A model generated the notes under the pieces. That model was not told the origin of the DNA, did not search any database, and saw only the letters and a list, made by a program, of their open reading frames with translations. From contig NZ_JAGOPN010000006.1 of NCBI RefSeq assembly GCF_017991995.1, positions 62,001 through 126,000 on the forward strand: a stretch of 64,000 nucleotides of DNA. Reading direction: 5' to 3'. Below, one piece after another: positions 36,364-51,978 of the stretch. This DNA comes from Pseudacidovorax sp. GTDB lineage: Bacteria > Pseudomonadota > Gammaproteobacteria > Burkholderiales > Burkholderiaceae_C. Each line of letters begins with the position of its first letter. Position 1 is the stretch's first letter. The position numbers were made by a program, and so were the translations under genes.

Positions 36364-38043
36364 TCAGGCCGCTTCGCGCAGCGGCGCCGCGTCGAGGCGG
36401 AGCACACGGTCCATGCGCGCAGCGAGGCGCGGGTCGTGGGTAGCCAGCACCAGCGTCCGGCCGCGACTCAGGGTGAGCAGCGCGTCGATGACGCGGTCGG
36501 CCGTCTCGGCATCGAGGTGGGCGGTGGGCTCGTCCGCCAGCAGCAGGCCGGCTTCGTCGTTCACGGCCAGCCGGGCCAGGGCGAGGCGGACGGCCTCGCC
36601 ACCCGACAGGCCCACACCGGCCTCGCCAAGGCTCTGGCTGGGACGGCCGGCGGCCACGTCGGCGAGGCCTGCGAAATCGATGGCGCGGGCGACGGCCTGC
36701 GCGTCCGCGACCGGCCGACCCAGGTCCACGTTGGCGTCGAGGGAGCCGGCGAACACATGGGCACGCTGCCCCATCCAGCCCATCCGGCGGCGCAGGCCCG
36801 GCGCATGGGCTTCGTCCATGGGAACGCCGCCGATGAAAACCTGCCCCGCCTGCGGCGCGACAAGCCCGGCCAGCAGCGACAGCAGGGTCGTCTTGCCCCC
36901 ACCACTGGGCGCGAGGATGGCCAGGCGTTCACCGGGGCGGACGTCGAGGTCGAACGCGTCGAGCACCGGCCGCTCGCCCGCCGGGGCAAAGCGCAGCCCC
37001 CGCACGCGCACGCCCAGCGCACCGGCAGGCGCCGGCTCTGCCGGCAGGGCAGCGTCAGACTGCCCGGGAAGCCTCGGCCCCGCGCCATCGAGTGACGCCA
37101 GCGCCTTGCGCGCGGCCTCCCCGGCCGCACGGTCATGCCACACGGCCGACAGCTCGCGCAGCGGTTCGAAGAAGGCGGGCGCCAGCAGCAGGATGAACAG
37201 GCCCTGCCCCAGGCTGAGCGTGCGGCCCCAGCTGCCGAACTGCAGATGCCCCAGCAGATGGAAGCCCACATAGACAGCCACCATGGCCACGCCCAGCGCG
37301 GCGAACAGCTCCAGCACCGCCGACGACAGGAAGGCGATGCGCAGCACGGCCATCGTGCGGCGGTGCAGATCCTGTGCCGAGGCCCTCAGCCGCAGCGCCG
37401 TGTGATCGACCGCGCCCAGCGCGCGCAGGGTGGAGAGGCCCCGCAGCCGGTCGAGCAGGAAGGCGTTCATGTCGCCCTGTCGCGCCAGTTGCGCTTCCGA
37501 CGCGGCCTGTGCACGGCGGCCGACCAGCGCCATGAACAGTGGGATCAGCGGCGCGGCCACCACCAGGATGGCCGCGGCCACCCAGGACAGGGCACCCACC
37601 GCCAGCGCGATGGCGAGGGGCACCACCATGAGCCTCAGCCGCACGGGCTGGAAACGCGCCAACCAGGGCACGATGGCCTCGGCCTGCTCCGCCAGCGCGC
37701 TGGCCGCCAGGCCGGAGGCCGGCCGGTCGCGGTCGACCGGCGATCCGCCAGCGAGCGCCGCCGTTGCCGCGCGCCTCAGGGCACCGAGCGCCTGCCGCGC
37801 ATCTTCAAAGGCGCGGCGCACACCCCATGCATCGAACGCCGCGCGCAGCAGCCCGACCGCCGCCACGCCACCCGCCAGCGCAAGCACGCCATGCAGGCCG
37901 CCGCCGTCGGCAAGCCTCTGGACCGCCCAGGCCAGCAGTGCCGCCTGCGGCAGCCACAGCAGGGCGGCCATCGCCTGCGCCGCGGCCGCCATCGACATCC
38001 GGCTCGGCAGCCGGTCGGGATCAACGGACGTGGATTCAGTCAT
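36364..38043 (-). CDS. cydD: Thiol reductant ABC exporter subunit CydD
   Basis: This 559-residue half transporter, CydC's partner, is first in the cyd module. The membrane domain has six helices; ATPase motifs are Walker A APSGGGKTTLL (about 381-391), signature VGLSGGEAVRLALARL, and Walker B LLLADEPTAHLDAE. Upstream lie a 30-bp palindrome (38060-38089) and an FNR-type box (38114-38127). The order cydDCABX matches many betaproteobacteria, where the exporter precedes the oxidase. Confidence 0.93.
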   Translation of the reverse strand: MTESTSVDPDRLPSRMSMAAAAQAMAALLWLPQAALLAWAVQRLADGGGLHGVLALAGGVAAVGLLRAAFDAWGVRRAFEDARQALGALRRAATAALAGGSPVDRDRPASGLAASALAEQAEAIVPWLARFQPVRLRLMVVPLAIALAVGALSWVAAAILVVAAPLIPLFMALVGRRAQAASEAQLARQGDMNAFLLDRLRGLSTLRALGAVDHTALRLRASAQDLHRRTMAVLRIAFLSSAVLELFAALGVAMVAVYVGFHLLGHLQFGSWGRTLSLGQGLFILLLAPAFFEPLRELSAVWHDRAAGEAARKALASLDGAGPRLPGQSDAALPAEPAPAGALGVRVRGLRFAPAGERPVLDAFDLDVRPGERLAILAPSGGGKTTLLSLLAGLVAPQAGQVFIGGVPMDEAHAPGLRRRMGWMGQRAHVFAGSLDANVDLGRPVADAQAVARAIDFAGLADVAAGRPSQSLGEAGVGLSGGEAVRLALARLAVNDEAGLLLADEPTAHLDAETADRVIDALLTLSRGRTLVLATHDPRLAARMDRVLRLDAAPLREAA

Positions 38044-38059
38044 GGCGAAGCGGTAAATG

Positions 38060-38089
38060 TTGAAATTTCAGTAATTACCGAAATTTCAA
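38060..38089. promoter_or_regulatory. 30-bp palindrome upstream of cydD, candidate operator
   Basis: TTGAAATTTC and GAAATTTCAA form perfect 10-bp arms, and the middle GTAATTAC is itself palindromic, so 28 of 30 bases are symmetric. It begins 16 bp before the cydD start and is far more AT-rich than the surroundings. The length suggests a dimeric or tetrameric repressor, probably overlapping the transcription start. Confidence 0.7.
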
Positions 38090-38113
38090 TCATGATAAGT
38101 CGCCATGGGTCCG

Positions 38114-38127
38114 TTGACCCACCTCAA
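38114..38127. promoter_or_regulatory. FNR/Anr-type box upstream of cydD
   Basis: TTGA-N6-TCAA has the exact half-site spacing of the FNR consensus TTGAT-N4-ATCAA, with C in both inner positions. A TATCAT -10-like element on the minus strand lies about 35-41 bp downstream of its centre, as for class II activation. Oxygen-limited induction of cytochrome bd is inferred. Confidence 0.5.
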
Positions 38128-38257
38128 GCGGCAAAAGGTTTACTGCGACTGTAGGAATTGACTGGCGTCCAGGCGCACGACGCCAGCAGCCCCGGGGCTT
38201 GTGGTCGTGGCCTGGGCAATGGCGGCCGGCCGGCCCCGCCCTTCGGGCCGCGACGGC

Positions 38258-38494
38258 TCAGCCCACCTCGGCTTCGCGGGGAAAGCGTTCCATCATCTGC
38301 CGCCCCAATGGCGTGATGGCAGACACCGTGGCCGCCGGCTGGTGATGGCCGGACAAGGTCCGCACGGGACGGGGGATCACCGCCTGCACATGGCCGGCGA
38401 GCGCCAGCATGCGGATGGCGTCGATGTCGCCGCCCTCGGTGAAGGAAACAGGAAGCTGCGCGCTGGCCAAGCGGTGGAGAAGGGACAGAGGCAT
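38258..38494 (-). CDS. Small protein of unknown function upstream of cydD
   Basis: This 78-residue protein opens MPLSLLHRLASAQLPVSFTE; its end, VSAITPLGRQMMERFP, resembles the last strand and helix of winged-helix proteins of the MarR/HxlR type (LTPLGR). It is too short for a complete DNA-binding regulator. The codon pattern is consistent with coding, and it has the same direction as cydD, 214 bp upstream. No known domain can be assigned; a truncated or minimal regulator is one possibility. Confidence 0.6.
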   Translation of the reverse strand: MPLSLLHRLASAQLPVSFTEGGDIDAIRMLALAGHVQAVIPRPVRTLSGHHQPAATVSAITPLGRQMMERFPREAEVG

Positions 38495-38563
38495 GGGCGA
38501 AATGTTGGGCCCGGCCGGGACCGGCGTCGCGCAACAAATTCACACAAAGTCAATTTTGCTTTA

Positions 38564-39334
38564 TCAGAGCAGCGCCCGCAGTTCGCGCGCAGCCTCCGCG
38601 AGCAAGGGCAGCATGCTTCGTTCCAGCGCCTCGGGCGGCTGCAGCCCGCCCGACAGGACGAGGTTCAAGGCGGCCACGGTCCGGCCTTGCATGTCCCGCA
38701 GCGGCACCGCCAGGGCCTGCACGCCCAGTTCGTGTTCCTCGCTTGCCAGCGCATGGTCGTCCTTGCGGATCTGCGCCAGCCGCCGGCGCAGCTCTGCAGG
38801 CCGGGTCAAGGTGTGCGGCGTGAGCCGCGCGAGGCTGCGCCCCTTGAGCCAGGCCGAAAGCGCCGCCGGCGCCATGGCCGCCAGCAGCAGTTGCCCCGTC
38901 GACGTGGCATGCGCCGGCAGCCGGGCGCCCAGGTGCAGGCCGTAGGCCAGCACGCGCGAAGGCGCGCCATAGCTGCCGCTGCGGGCGACGATCACCACCT
39001 CCTCGCCATCGAGCACGACGGCGGAGAAGGACTCCCCCGTCTGTGCCGACAGCCGGTTGAGCGTGGGCTGCAGCGCCCGCGGCAGGCGCGACGAGGCCAG
39101 GTAGCTGCCGGAAAAACGCAGGACCCGCGGCGCCATCCAGAAATAGCTGCCGTCGGTCTCCAGGTAGCCCAGGTGCGCCAGCGTGAGCAGGTGCCGCCGC
39201 GCCGCCGCCCGGGTGAGCCCGGCACGCTGGGCGGCCAGCGTGGCGTTCAGGCGCTGACGCTCGGTGTCGAAGCTTTCGAGCACCGCCAGGCCCTTGGCTA
39301 GGCCCTCGATGAAGTCCGCCTTGGCGATGGTCAT
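38564..39334 (-). CDS. pobR: IclR family regulator, PobR/PcaR-like
   Basis: This 256-residue protein has an N-terminal helix-turn-helix (about 10-75: FIEGLAKGLAVLESFD then LTRAAARRHLLTLAHLGYL) and a C-terminal IclR effector domain (about 85-250: SGESFSAVVLDGEEVVIVARS; AHATSTGQLLLAA). FIEGLAKGLAVLESF is the typical start of PcaR/PcaU/PobR. It is divergent from pobA with a three-repeat operator between, so it probably activates pobA in response to 4-hydroxybenzoate. The symbol pobR is inferred from position. Confidence 0.88.
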   Translation of the reverse strand: MTIAKADFIEGLAKGLAVLESFDTERQRLNATLAAQRAGLTRAAARRHLLTLAHLGYLETDGSYFWMAPRVLRFSGSYLASSRLPRALQPTLNRLSAQTGESFSAVVLDGEEVVIVARSGSYGAPSRVLAYGLHLGARLPAHATSTGQLLLAAMAPAALSAWLKGRSLARLTPHTLTRPAELRRRLAQIRKDDHALASEEHELGVQALAVPLRDMQGRTVAALNLVLSGGLQPPEALERSMLPLLAEAARELRALL

Positions 39335-39358
39335 GGATCGGCTCCTTGGATCAGCGAT

Positions 39359-39399
39359 GTTGCGCGATCATCGCGCAACCCAACGAATCATCGCGCGGC
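39359..39399. promoter_or_regulatory. Three-repeat operator of PobR/PcaU type
   Basis: GTTGCGCGAT and ATCGCGCAAC are perfect inverted 10-bp repeats separated by one C. Exactly 10 bp further, ATCGCGCGGC repeats the right arm with 8 of 10 matches. Known Acinetobacter PcaU/PobR operators have this plan: a palindrome plus a third direct repeat 10 bp away. It lies between the divergent IclR-type gene and pobA. Confidence 0.85.
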
Positions 39400-39408
39400 A
39401 CAGCCTGA

Positions 39409-46952
<7,544 letters not shown>

Positions 46953-46970
46953 CGATCACCCTTTCGTTCA

Positions 46971-48725
46971 TCATTCGTCCATGGCGCGGAACAGGCCCAG
47001 TACGGCGCGCAGCTCTTCGGGATCCACCGGCTTTTCCAGCACCGGCAGGCCCTCGTCGGCCAGTCGCTGACGAATGACCGCATCGGATTCGCCCGTGACG
47101 ATGACGCAGCCCATCTCGGGCTGATCGCGGCGCAACGCCTCCAGGGCCATCAGGCCGTTTTCCGAAGGGCCGAGGTGGTAGTCGGCCAAGGCCACATGCG
47201 GCGGTCCCAGGCGCTGTACCGCAGCGGCCACCTCGCTGCCGCTGCGGCAGGTGGCGACCACACAGCCCCATTGCTCCAGCAGGGCGCGGGTGGCGTCGAG
47301 CACCGTTGCCTCGTCGTCCAGTACCAGCACGCGCAGGCCCTGCAGGTCGGGCAGCACCACCTCGGGCTCGACGGCCTGCTCGTCGCTGGGTTGCGCCAAC
47401 GGCAGCATCAGGGTGACCCGCGTACCGGAGCGCCGGACCGGGTCGACGAATTCCATGTGCAAGCGGGCGTTGAGCAGCCTGGCCAGGCGCTGCACGATCG
47501 ACAGCCCCAGCCCCATGCCGGACGAGACCACGTGGCGGCTGCGATAGAACTCGTCGAACACCCGGTCCTGCTCCTCCACCGGGATGCCCGGGCCCGTGTC
47601 GGAGACCTCCAGCATCACGCCATCGGGCTGCGTGGACAGCGCCAGACACACCCCGCCATCGGCGCCATGCTTGAGCGCGTTGTCGAGCAGGTTGCGCAGC
47701 ACCCGCTCGAGCAGTGCCAGGTCGGTGCGGACATGCGCCGTCTCGGCCCGGCATTCCCAGCGCCGGCCGCCTTCGAGGCACAGGGCGCGGTACTCGATGT
47801 CCAGGCGCGCGACCAGCGGCGCGATGGGCACGTAGCGCAGTTCGGGCCGCAGCGCCCCGCTGTCCATCCGCGAGAGATCCAGGATGGCGGAGAAAAGCTG
47901 CTGCAGCCCCTCCAGCGCGATGGCCAGGGCCTCGCGCGCCCGGTGGATGTCCTCTGCGGTGGTGGCACGCGCCAGCACCCCGCCCAGCAGCCCGATGGCA
48001 TGCAGCGGCTGGCGCAGGTCGTGGCTGGCCGTCATGATGAAGCGGGTCTTGGCGGCGTTGGCCGCCGACAGCTGCTTGACCAGTTGCGCGTTCTCGGCGC
48101 GGATGGCGATGCCCTCGGCCACGCGGCGGGAAAAGCCGTGGGCGAAGACGCTCAGCACCAGCCAGTACATGAAGAGGCCGCCGAAAATCGCCGGGGCGAG
48201 CTGGGGCGTGAAGTCCCGCGCCCAACCCGCGGCCACGCCCCCCAGCATCAGCCCCAGATAGCCGGCGTACAGCCGAGGCACGATGCCCAGGGATGACATG
48301 CCCGCTGCACCCCAGCAGCAATAGAAGAGCGTCACCAGCAATCGCGTCTCGGTCTGCATGTGCGGAAGCCCCAGCAGGGGCAGGCTGACCAGGGCAAAGG
48401 CCAGCAGCAACGAGGAGGCCCAGAGGATGCGTCGTGCGCTGCGCGTGGGACGCCCTTGCGACAGCCAGCGGGCCGCCACGGCCATGACGCGGTTGCGCAG
48501 CAGCAGAGACCCCGCCGCGGCCACGCTCCAGGCGAGAACGCCTGATGCACCCACATCCCGCCATGCGACCGCGGCGAGGATCAACACACCCACCAGGGCC
48601 AGCCTGGCCGCGGCGGCGGCCTGGGCCAGGGCGAAGCTGATCAGGTCGCGGTCGTGCGCCTCAGCATCCAAGCGTGATGCCTCGCCGATGCGCTTCCACC
48701 ACCGCCTGCGCACGGGAGCTGACAT
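46971..48725 (-). CDS. Membrane hybrid histidine kinase with receiver domain
   Basis: A 584-residue sensor. Six or so hydrophobic segments fill about residues 35-205 with no large periplasmic domain. A short helix leads to the HisKA box MTASHDLRQPLHAIG with His235, then the ATPase domain with N box LLDNALKHG, G1 DTGPGIP, F box VFDEFY and G2 GMGLGLS. A C-terminal receiver (about 460-580) carries Asp515 in LADYHLGP and Lys in VLEKPVDPEE. It overlaps the response regulator gene upstream by 65 bp as annotated; a TTG at 48671 would shorten this to 11 bp. It lies 18 bp upstream of the giant gene, so I infer a shared transcript and control of that gene. Confidence 0.93.
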   Translation of the reverse strand: MSAPVRRRWWKRIGEASRLDAEAHDRDLISFALAQAAAAARLALVGVLILAAVAWRDVGASGVLAWSVAAAGSLLLRNRVMAVAARWLSQGRPTRSARRILWASSLLLAFALVSLPLLGLPHMQTETRLLVTLFYCCWGAAGMSSLGIVPRLYAGYLGLMLGGVAAGWARDFTPQLAPAIFGGLFMYWLVLSVFAHGFSRRVAEGIAIRAENAQLVKQLSAANAAKTRFIMTASHDLRQPLHAIGLLGGVLARATTAEDIHRAREALAIALEGLQQLFSAILDLSRMDSGALRPELRYVPIAPLVARLDIEYRALCLEGGRRWECRAETAHVRTDLALLERVLRNLLDNALKHGADGGVCLALSTQPDGVMLEVSDTGPGIPVEEQDRVFDEFYRSRHVVSSGMGLGLSIVQRLARLLNARLHMEFVDPVRRSGTRVTLMLPLAQPSDEQAVEPEVVLPDLQGLRVLVLDDEATVLDATRALLEQWGCVVATCRSGSEVAAAVQRLGPPHVALADYHLGPSENGLMALEALRRDQPEMGCVIVTGESDAVIRQRLADEGLPVLEKPVDPEELRAVLGLFRAMDE

Positions 48726-49296
48726 TGAGGGCCCGGAACACCGCCACCGTGTGGCTCTTGACCGTGCCTTCGGACAGGCCGAGCGTGCGTGCCACCTGCT
48801 TGGCCGACATGCCGTGCAGCAGGCAGTTCAGCACGTCGCGCTGCCGGGCCGACAGCGACAGCCCATCGTCCGGCACCGCGCGGCCCCGGCCGCCGGCCTT
48901 GGCCGTGATGCTTTCGGGCAGCGCAAGCCGGCGACCGCAGACATCCTTGAGCGCCTGGAAGAGCACCGTCTCGCTCGCCGACTTGAACAGATAGCTGGAA
49001 GCACCGGCCTGCAGCGCCGCATCGACGCTCTGGGGGCTTTCGTCCGCAGAAAGGACGAGCACGGCCAGTTCCGGCCGCAGCTGCTTGACCTCCGACAGGA
49101 CGCTCAGGCCGGACATGCCCGGCAACTGAAGGTCGAGCACCAGCAGGTCGAAGTCGCGGCGCCCACGCAGAACCTCGACGAGGTCGCGGGCGTTGCCGGT
49201 CTCGGTGACATCGCTGGTGGGATCGACCTGACGCGCGAGCAACCGCAGTGCCGTCCGGATGGGCGGATGGTCATCACAGATCAGCAGGCGGAACAC
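48661..49296 (-). CDS. LuxR-type (NarL family) response regulator
   Basis: This 211-residue regulator has a receiver with DDHPP acidic pocket (about 7-11), phospho-acceptor Asp55 in LLVLDLQLPG and FKSA switch Lys, then a LuxR helix-turn-helix (about 145-205: LSARQRDVLNCLLHGMSAKQ then SEGTVKSHTVAVF). The frame is open to 49527, but GTG 49296 is preferred: GGAG lies 6 nt upstream and the receiver fold begins immediately. It is the first gene of the regulator-kinase-giant enzyme run and is divergent from aat. Confidence 0.92.
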   Translation of the reverse strand: MFRLLICDDHPPIRTALRLLARQVDPTSDVTETGNARDLVEVLRGRRDFDLLVLDLQLPGMSGLSVLSEVKQLRPELAVLVLSADESPQSVDAALQAGASSYLFKSASETVLFQALKDVCGRRLALPESITAKAGGRGRAVPDDGLSLSARQRDVLNCLLHGMSAKQVARTLGLSEGTVKSHTVAVFRALNVSSRAQAVVEAHRRGITLGC

Positions 49297-49489
49297 GCAA
49301 GCTCCAGGAAAGGCGGATCGCCTCGAATAGTTCTCCACGCCGGCAAAGCCTTGGGCCGGCGCCCTCATGGCTGCCTCGCGGCGGCCGGCCGAGAGTGTGC
49401 CGCAATCCAGGCCCTTACCCTTCGCCTTTTTGGGGGAAATCGGAGAGTGCGGCCCATTGGAAGCGGCGCGTGCCGGGATCGCGCCCGGC

Positions 49490-50269
49490 ATGCGCCAGAA
49501 TCCAGCCGTGGCACGACTTCCCCGCAAACTGCCGTGGCTCGCCGCTGGTGAGCCGCTCCCACCGCCAGCAACCGCGTGGGGGCCCCAAGATCCCGTTCCG
49601 GGCGTCGTGGCGGCCGGCGGCGCACTGGACGTGCCGACGTTGCTCGACGCCTATGGCCACGGCATCTTCCCGTGGTTCGGCGACGACCAGCCCATCCTGT
49701 GGTGGAGCCCGGACCCGCGGATGGTGCTCCGGCCTGGCGCCTTCCGCTTGCACCGCTCGCTGCGCAAGACCCTGCTGGCGTTTCGCCAGCAGGCGCCGCG
49801 GTGCGAAATCCGCATCGACCATGCATTCGCCGACGTGATCACCGCCTGCGCCGAGGCGCCCCGGGCGGGCCAGTCGGGCACCTGGATCCTCCCCGAGATG
49901 CAGCAGGCCTATGTGGCACTGCACCGCGCCGGCCACGCGCACAGCGTGGAGACCTGGATCGACGGACAACTCGCGGGCGGCCTCTATTGCGTGGCATTGG
50001 GCCGGGCGGTCTACGGCGAATCGATGTTCGCGCGGCGCACCGACGCCTCGAAGATCGCACTGGCGGCCCTGGTGGCCTTCTGCCGCAACCACGGCGTGCA
50101 GGCCATCGACTGCCAGCAGAACACCGCCCATCTGGCCAGCCTGGGCGCGAGCGAATGGCCACGGGCGCAGTTCCTCGCCCATATCGGCGATGCATGCAGG
50201 CAGCCGCCCATTCCTGCATGGCAATTCGACCCCATATACTGGAACGAACTTCTGCCGGCACAGCAATGA
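49490..50269 (+). CDS. aat: Leucyl/phenylalanyl-tRNA--protein transferase
   Basis: This 259-residue enzyme attaches Leu or Phe to N-terminal Lys/Arg of proteins, marking them for ClpAP. Signatures: [27 protein letters not shown] (about residues 50-76) and [20 protein letters not shown] (about 165-184), and SWQCQN-like [15 protein letters not shown] near the C-terminus. ATG 49490 is preferred; the open frame extends to 49367. Its stop overlaps bpt by 4 bp, which joins the two N-degron transferases. Confidence 0.96.
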   Translation: MRQNPAVARLPRKLPWLAAGEPLPPPATAWGPQDPVPGVVAAGGALDVPTLLDAYGHGIFPWFGDDQPILWWSPDPRMVLRPGAFRLHRSLRKTLLAFRQQAPRCEIRIDHAFADVITACAEAPRAGQSGTWILPEMQQAYVALHRAGHAHSVETWIDGQLAGGLYCVALGRAVYGESMFARRTDASKIALAALVAFCRNHGVQAIDCQQNTAHLASLGASEWPRAQFLAHIGDACRQPPIPAWQFDPIYWNELLPAQQ

Positions 50270-51000
50270 CGCTCCTCAAGGATCTGCCGCTCCAGACGCT
50301 GCAGTTCTACGCGACAGCGCCCTACCCCTGCAGCTATCTGCCCGACCGTCAGGCGCGCTCCCAGGTGGCCACGCCCAGCCACCTCATCAACAGCGACGCC
50401 TACTCCGACCTGGTGCTGGGCGGCTTCCGCCGCAGCGGAATGTTCACCTACCGCCCCTACTGCGACGGTTGCCGCGCCTGCATCCCCCTGCGCATCCTGG
50501 CGGAACATTTTGCTCCCAGCCGCAGCCAGCGCCGCGCCGCGCAACGCCACCAGCATCTGCAGGCCCGGGTGCTGCGACTGTGCTTCGTGCCCGAGCACTA
50601 CCAGCTGTACCTGCGCTACCAGAACGGCCGCCACGCCGGCGGGGGCATGGACCACGACAGCATCGACCAGTACACCCAGTTCCTGCTCCAGAGCCGCGTC
50701 AACTCACGGTTGGTCGAGTTCCGCGAGCCGGCCGACGACGGCAGTCCCGGCGCCCTGAAGATGGTGTCCATCCTGGACGTGCTCAACGACGGACTGTCGG
50801 CCGTCTACACCTTCTACGAGCCGGAGGAAGGTGCTGCCTATGGCACCTACGGCGTGCTCTGGCAGATTGCCCAGGCGCGCGAACTCGGCTTGCCGCACGT
50901 CTACCTGGGCTACTGGATCGAGCACAGCAACAAGATGGCCTACAAGGCCAAGTTCGCCCCCCACCAGATCCTGGTGGACGGTGAATGGCGCGAAGTTTGA
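50266..51000 (+). CDS. bpt: Aspartate/glutamate leucyltransferase
   Basis: This 244-residue ATE-related enzyme transfers Leu to N-terminal Asp/Glu. The N-terminal Cys motif [15 protein letters not shown] and [12 protein letters not shown] (about 65-76) is that of the Ate1 N-terminal domain; [18 protein letters not shown] (about 216-233) is the C-terminal family signature. ATG 50266 overlaps the aat stop (ATGA). Length and motifs match Vibrio-type Bpt rather than eukaryotic Ate1. Confidence 0.95.
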   Translation: MTLLKDLPLQTLQFYATAPYPCSYLPDRQARSQVATPSHLINSDAYSDLVLGGFRRSGMFTYRPYCDGCRACIPLRILAEHFAPSRSQRRAAQRHQHLQARVLRLCFVPEHYQLYLRYQNGRHAGGGMDHDSIDQYTQFLLQSRVNSRLVEFREPADDGSPGALKMVSILDVLNDGLSAVYTFYEPEEGAAYGTYGVLWQIAQARELGLPHVYLGYWIEHSNKMAYKAKFAPHQILVDGEWREV

Positions 51001-51043
51001 TTTCACGCTATAAAATGGCGGCCGTTTGGTTCAGTGCCGTCCC

Positions 51044-51865
51044 ATGAGAAAGAACAACACCGACGTTCCTGCCACGCCCGTCATCCAGGTCATCGAGCGC
51101 ATGTTCGCCCTGATCGACGTGCTGGCGTCTCGCGAGGACGCGATCTCCCTCAAGGAGATCAGCGAAAAGACGGGGCTCCATCCCTCCACCACCCACCGCA
51201 TCCTCAACGACCTCGCCGTCGGACGTTTCGTGGACCGGCCGGAACCGGGCAGCTATCGCCTCGGCATGCGGCTGCTCGAACTGGGCAATCTGGTCAAAGG
51301 CCGGCTGAATGTTCGCGACGCCGCCCTGGGGCCGATGCGCGAATTGCACAAGCTCACGCAGCAGCCGGTCAACCTGAGCGTGCGGCAAGGCGATGAGATC
51401 GTCTACGTGGAGCGGGCCTACAGCGAACGCTCCGGCATGCAGGTGGTGCGGGCCATCGGCGGCCGTGCGCCACTGCACCTCACCTCCACCGGCAAGCTGT
51501 TCCTCGCCGCCGACGAACAGCAGCGCGTGCGCAGCTACGCGACGCGCACTGGCCTCGCAGGCCACACCCGCAACAGCATCACGCAGTTGCCTGTCCTTGA
51601 GCGCGAACTCGCCCGGGCGCGGCAGTACGGCATCGCGCGGGACAACGAGGAACTGGAACTCGGGGTGCGCTGCATGGCGGCAGGCATCTACGACGACCAG
51701 GGCAAGCTCGTGGCGGGCCTGTCCATCTCGGCCCCCGCCGATCGGCTCGATGACGGCTGGCTCCCCAAGTTGCAGGCCACGGCGAACGAGATCTCCGGCG
51801 CGCTCGGCTACACGGATGCGACGCCGCCCTCTGCCGACATGGCACAGCCGGCCAGGGCGGCCTGA
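51044..51865 (+). CDS. IclR family transcriptional regulator
   Basis: This 273-residue regulator has a winged helix-turn-helix (about 10-80: IQVIERMFALIDVLASR, ISLKEISEKTGLHPSTTHRIL) and an IclR effector domain (about 90-260: QPVNLSVRQGDEIVYVERAY; LHLTSTGKLFLAA; ELGVRCMAAGIYD). Start at ATG 51044, 43 bp after bpt; a TTG at 51026 is possible. A TATAAA sequence at 51010-51015 is a weak -10 candidate. No divergent target gene is adjacent, so the regulon is unknown. A strong terminator follows. Confidence 0.92.
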   Translation: MRKNNTDVPATPVIQVIERMFALIDVLASREDAISLKEISEKTGLHPSTTHRILNDLAVGRFVDRPEPGSYRLGMRLLELGNLVKGRLNVRDAALGPMRELHKLTQQPVNLSVRQGDEIVYVERAYSERSGMQVVRAIGGRAPLHLTSTGKLFLAADEQQRVRSYATRTGLAGHTRNSITQLPVLERELARARQYGIARDNEELELGVRCMAAGIYDDQGKLVAGLSISAPADRLDDGWLPKLQATANEISGALGYTDATPPSADMAQPARAA

Positions 51866-51922
51866 CGCCACAGCGTCGTTCACGGTTCCCGGCGCGCCGC
51901 GGGTACGCCGACGCAAAACGCA

Positions 51923-51944
51923 AAGGGCCCTCGAGAGGGCCCTT
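51923..51944. terminator. Bidirectional rho-independent terminator
   Basis: AAGGGCCCTC and GAGGGCCCTT are perfect 10-bp arms around GA, in the gap between the convergent IclR and endopeptidase genes. A TTGCGTTTTG tail follows on the minus strand. Confidence 0.8.
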
Positions 51945-51978
51945 GGTTCATCTGGAGCAGCCCATACTGCCCCGGGGG

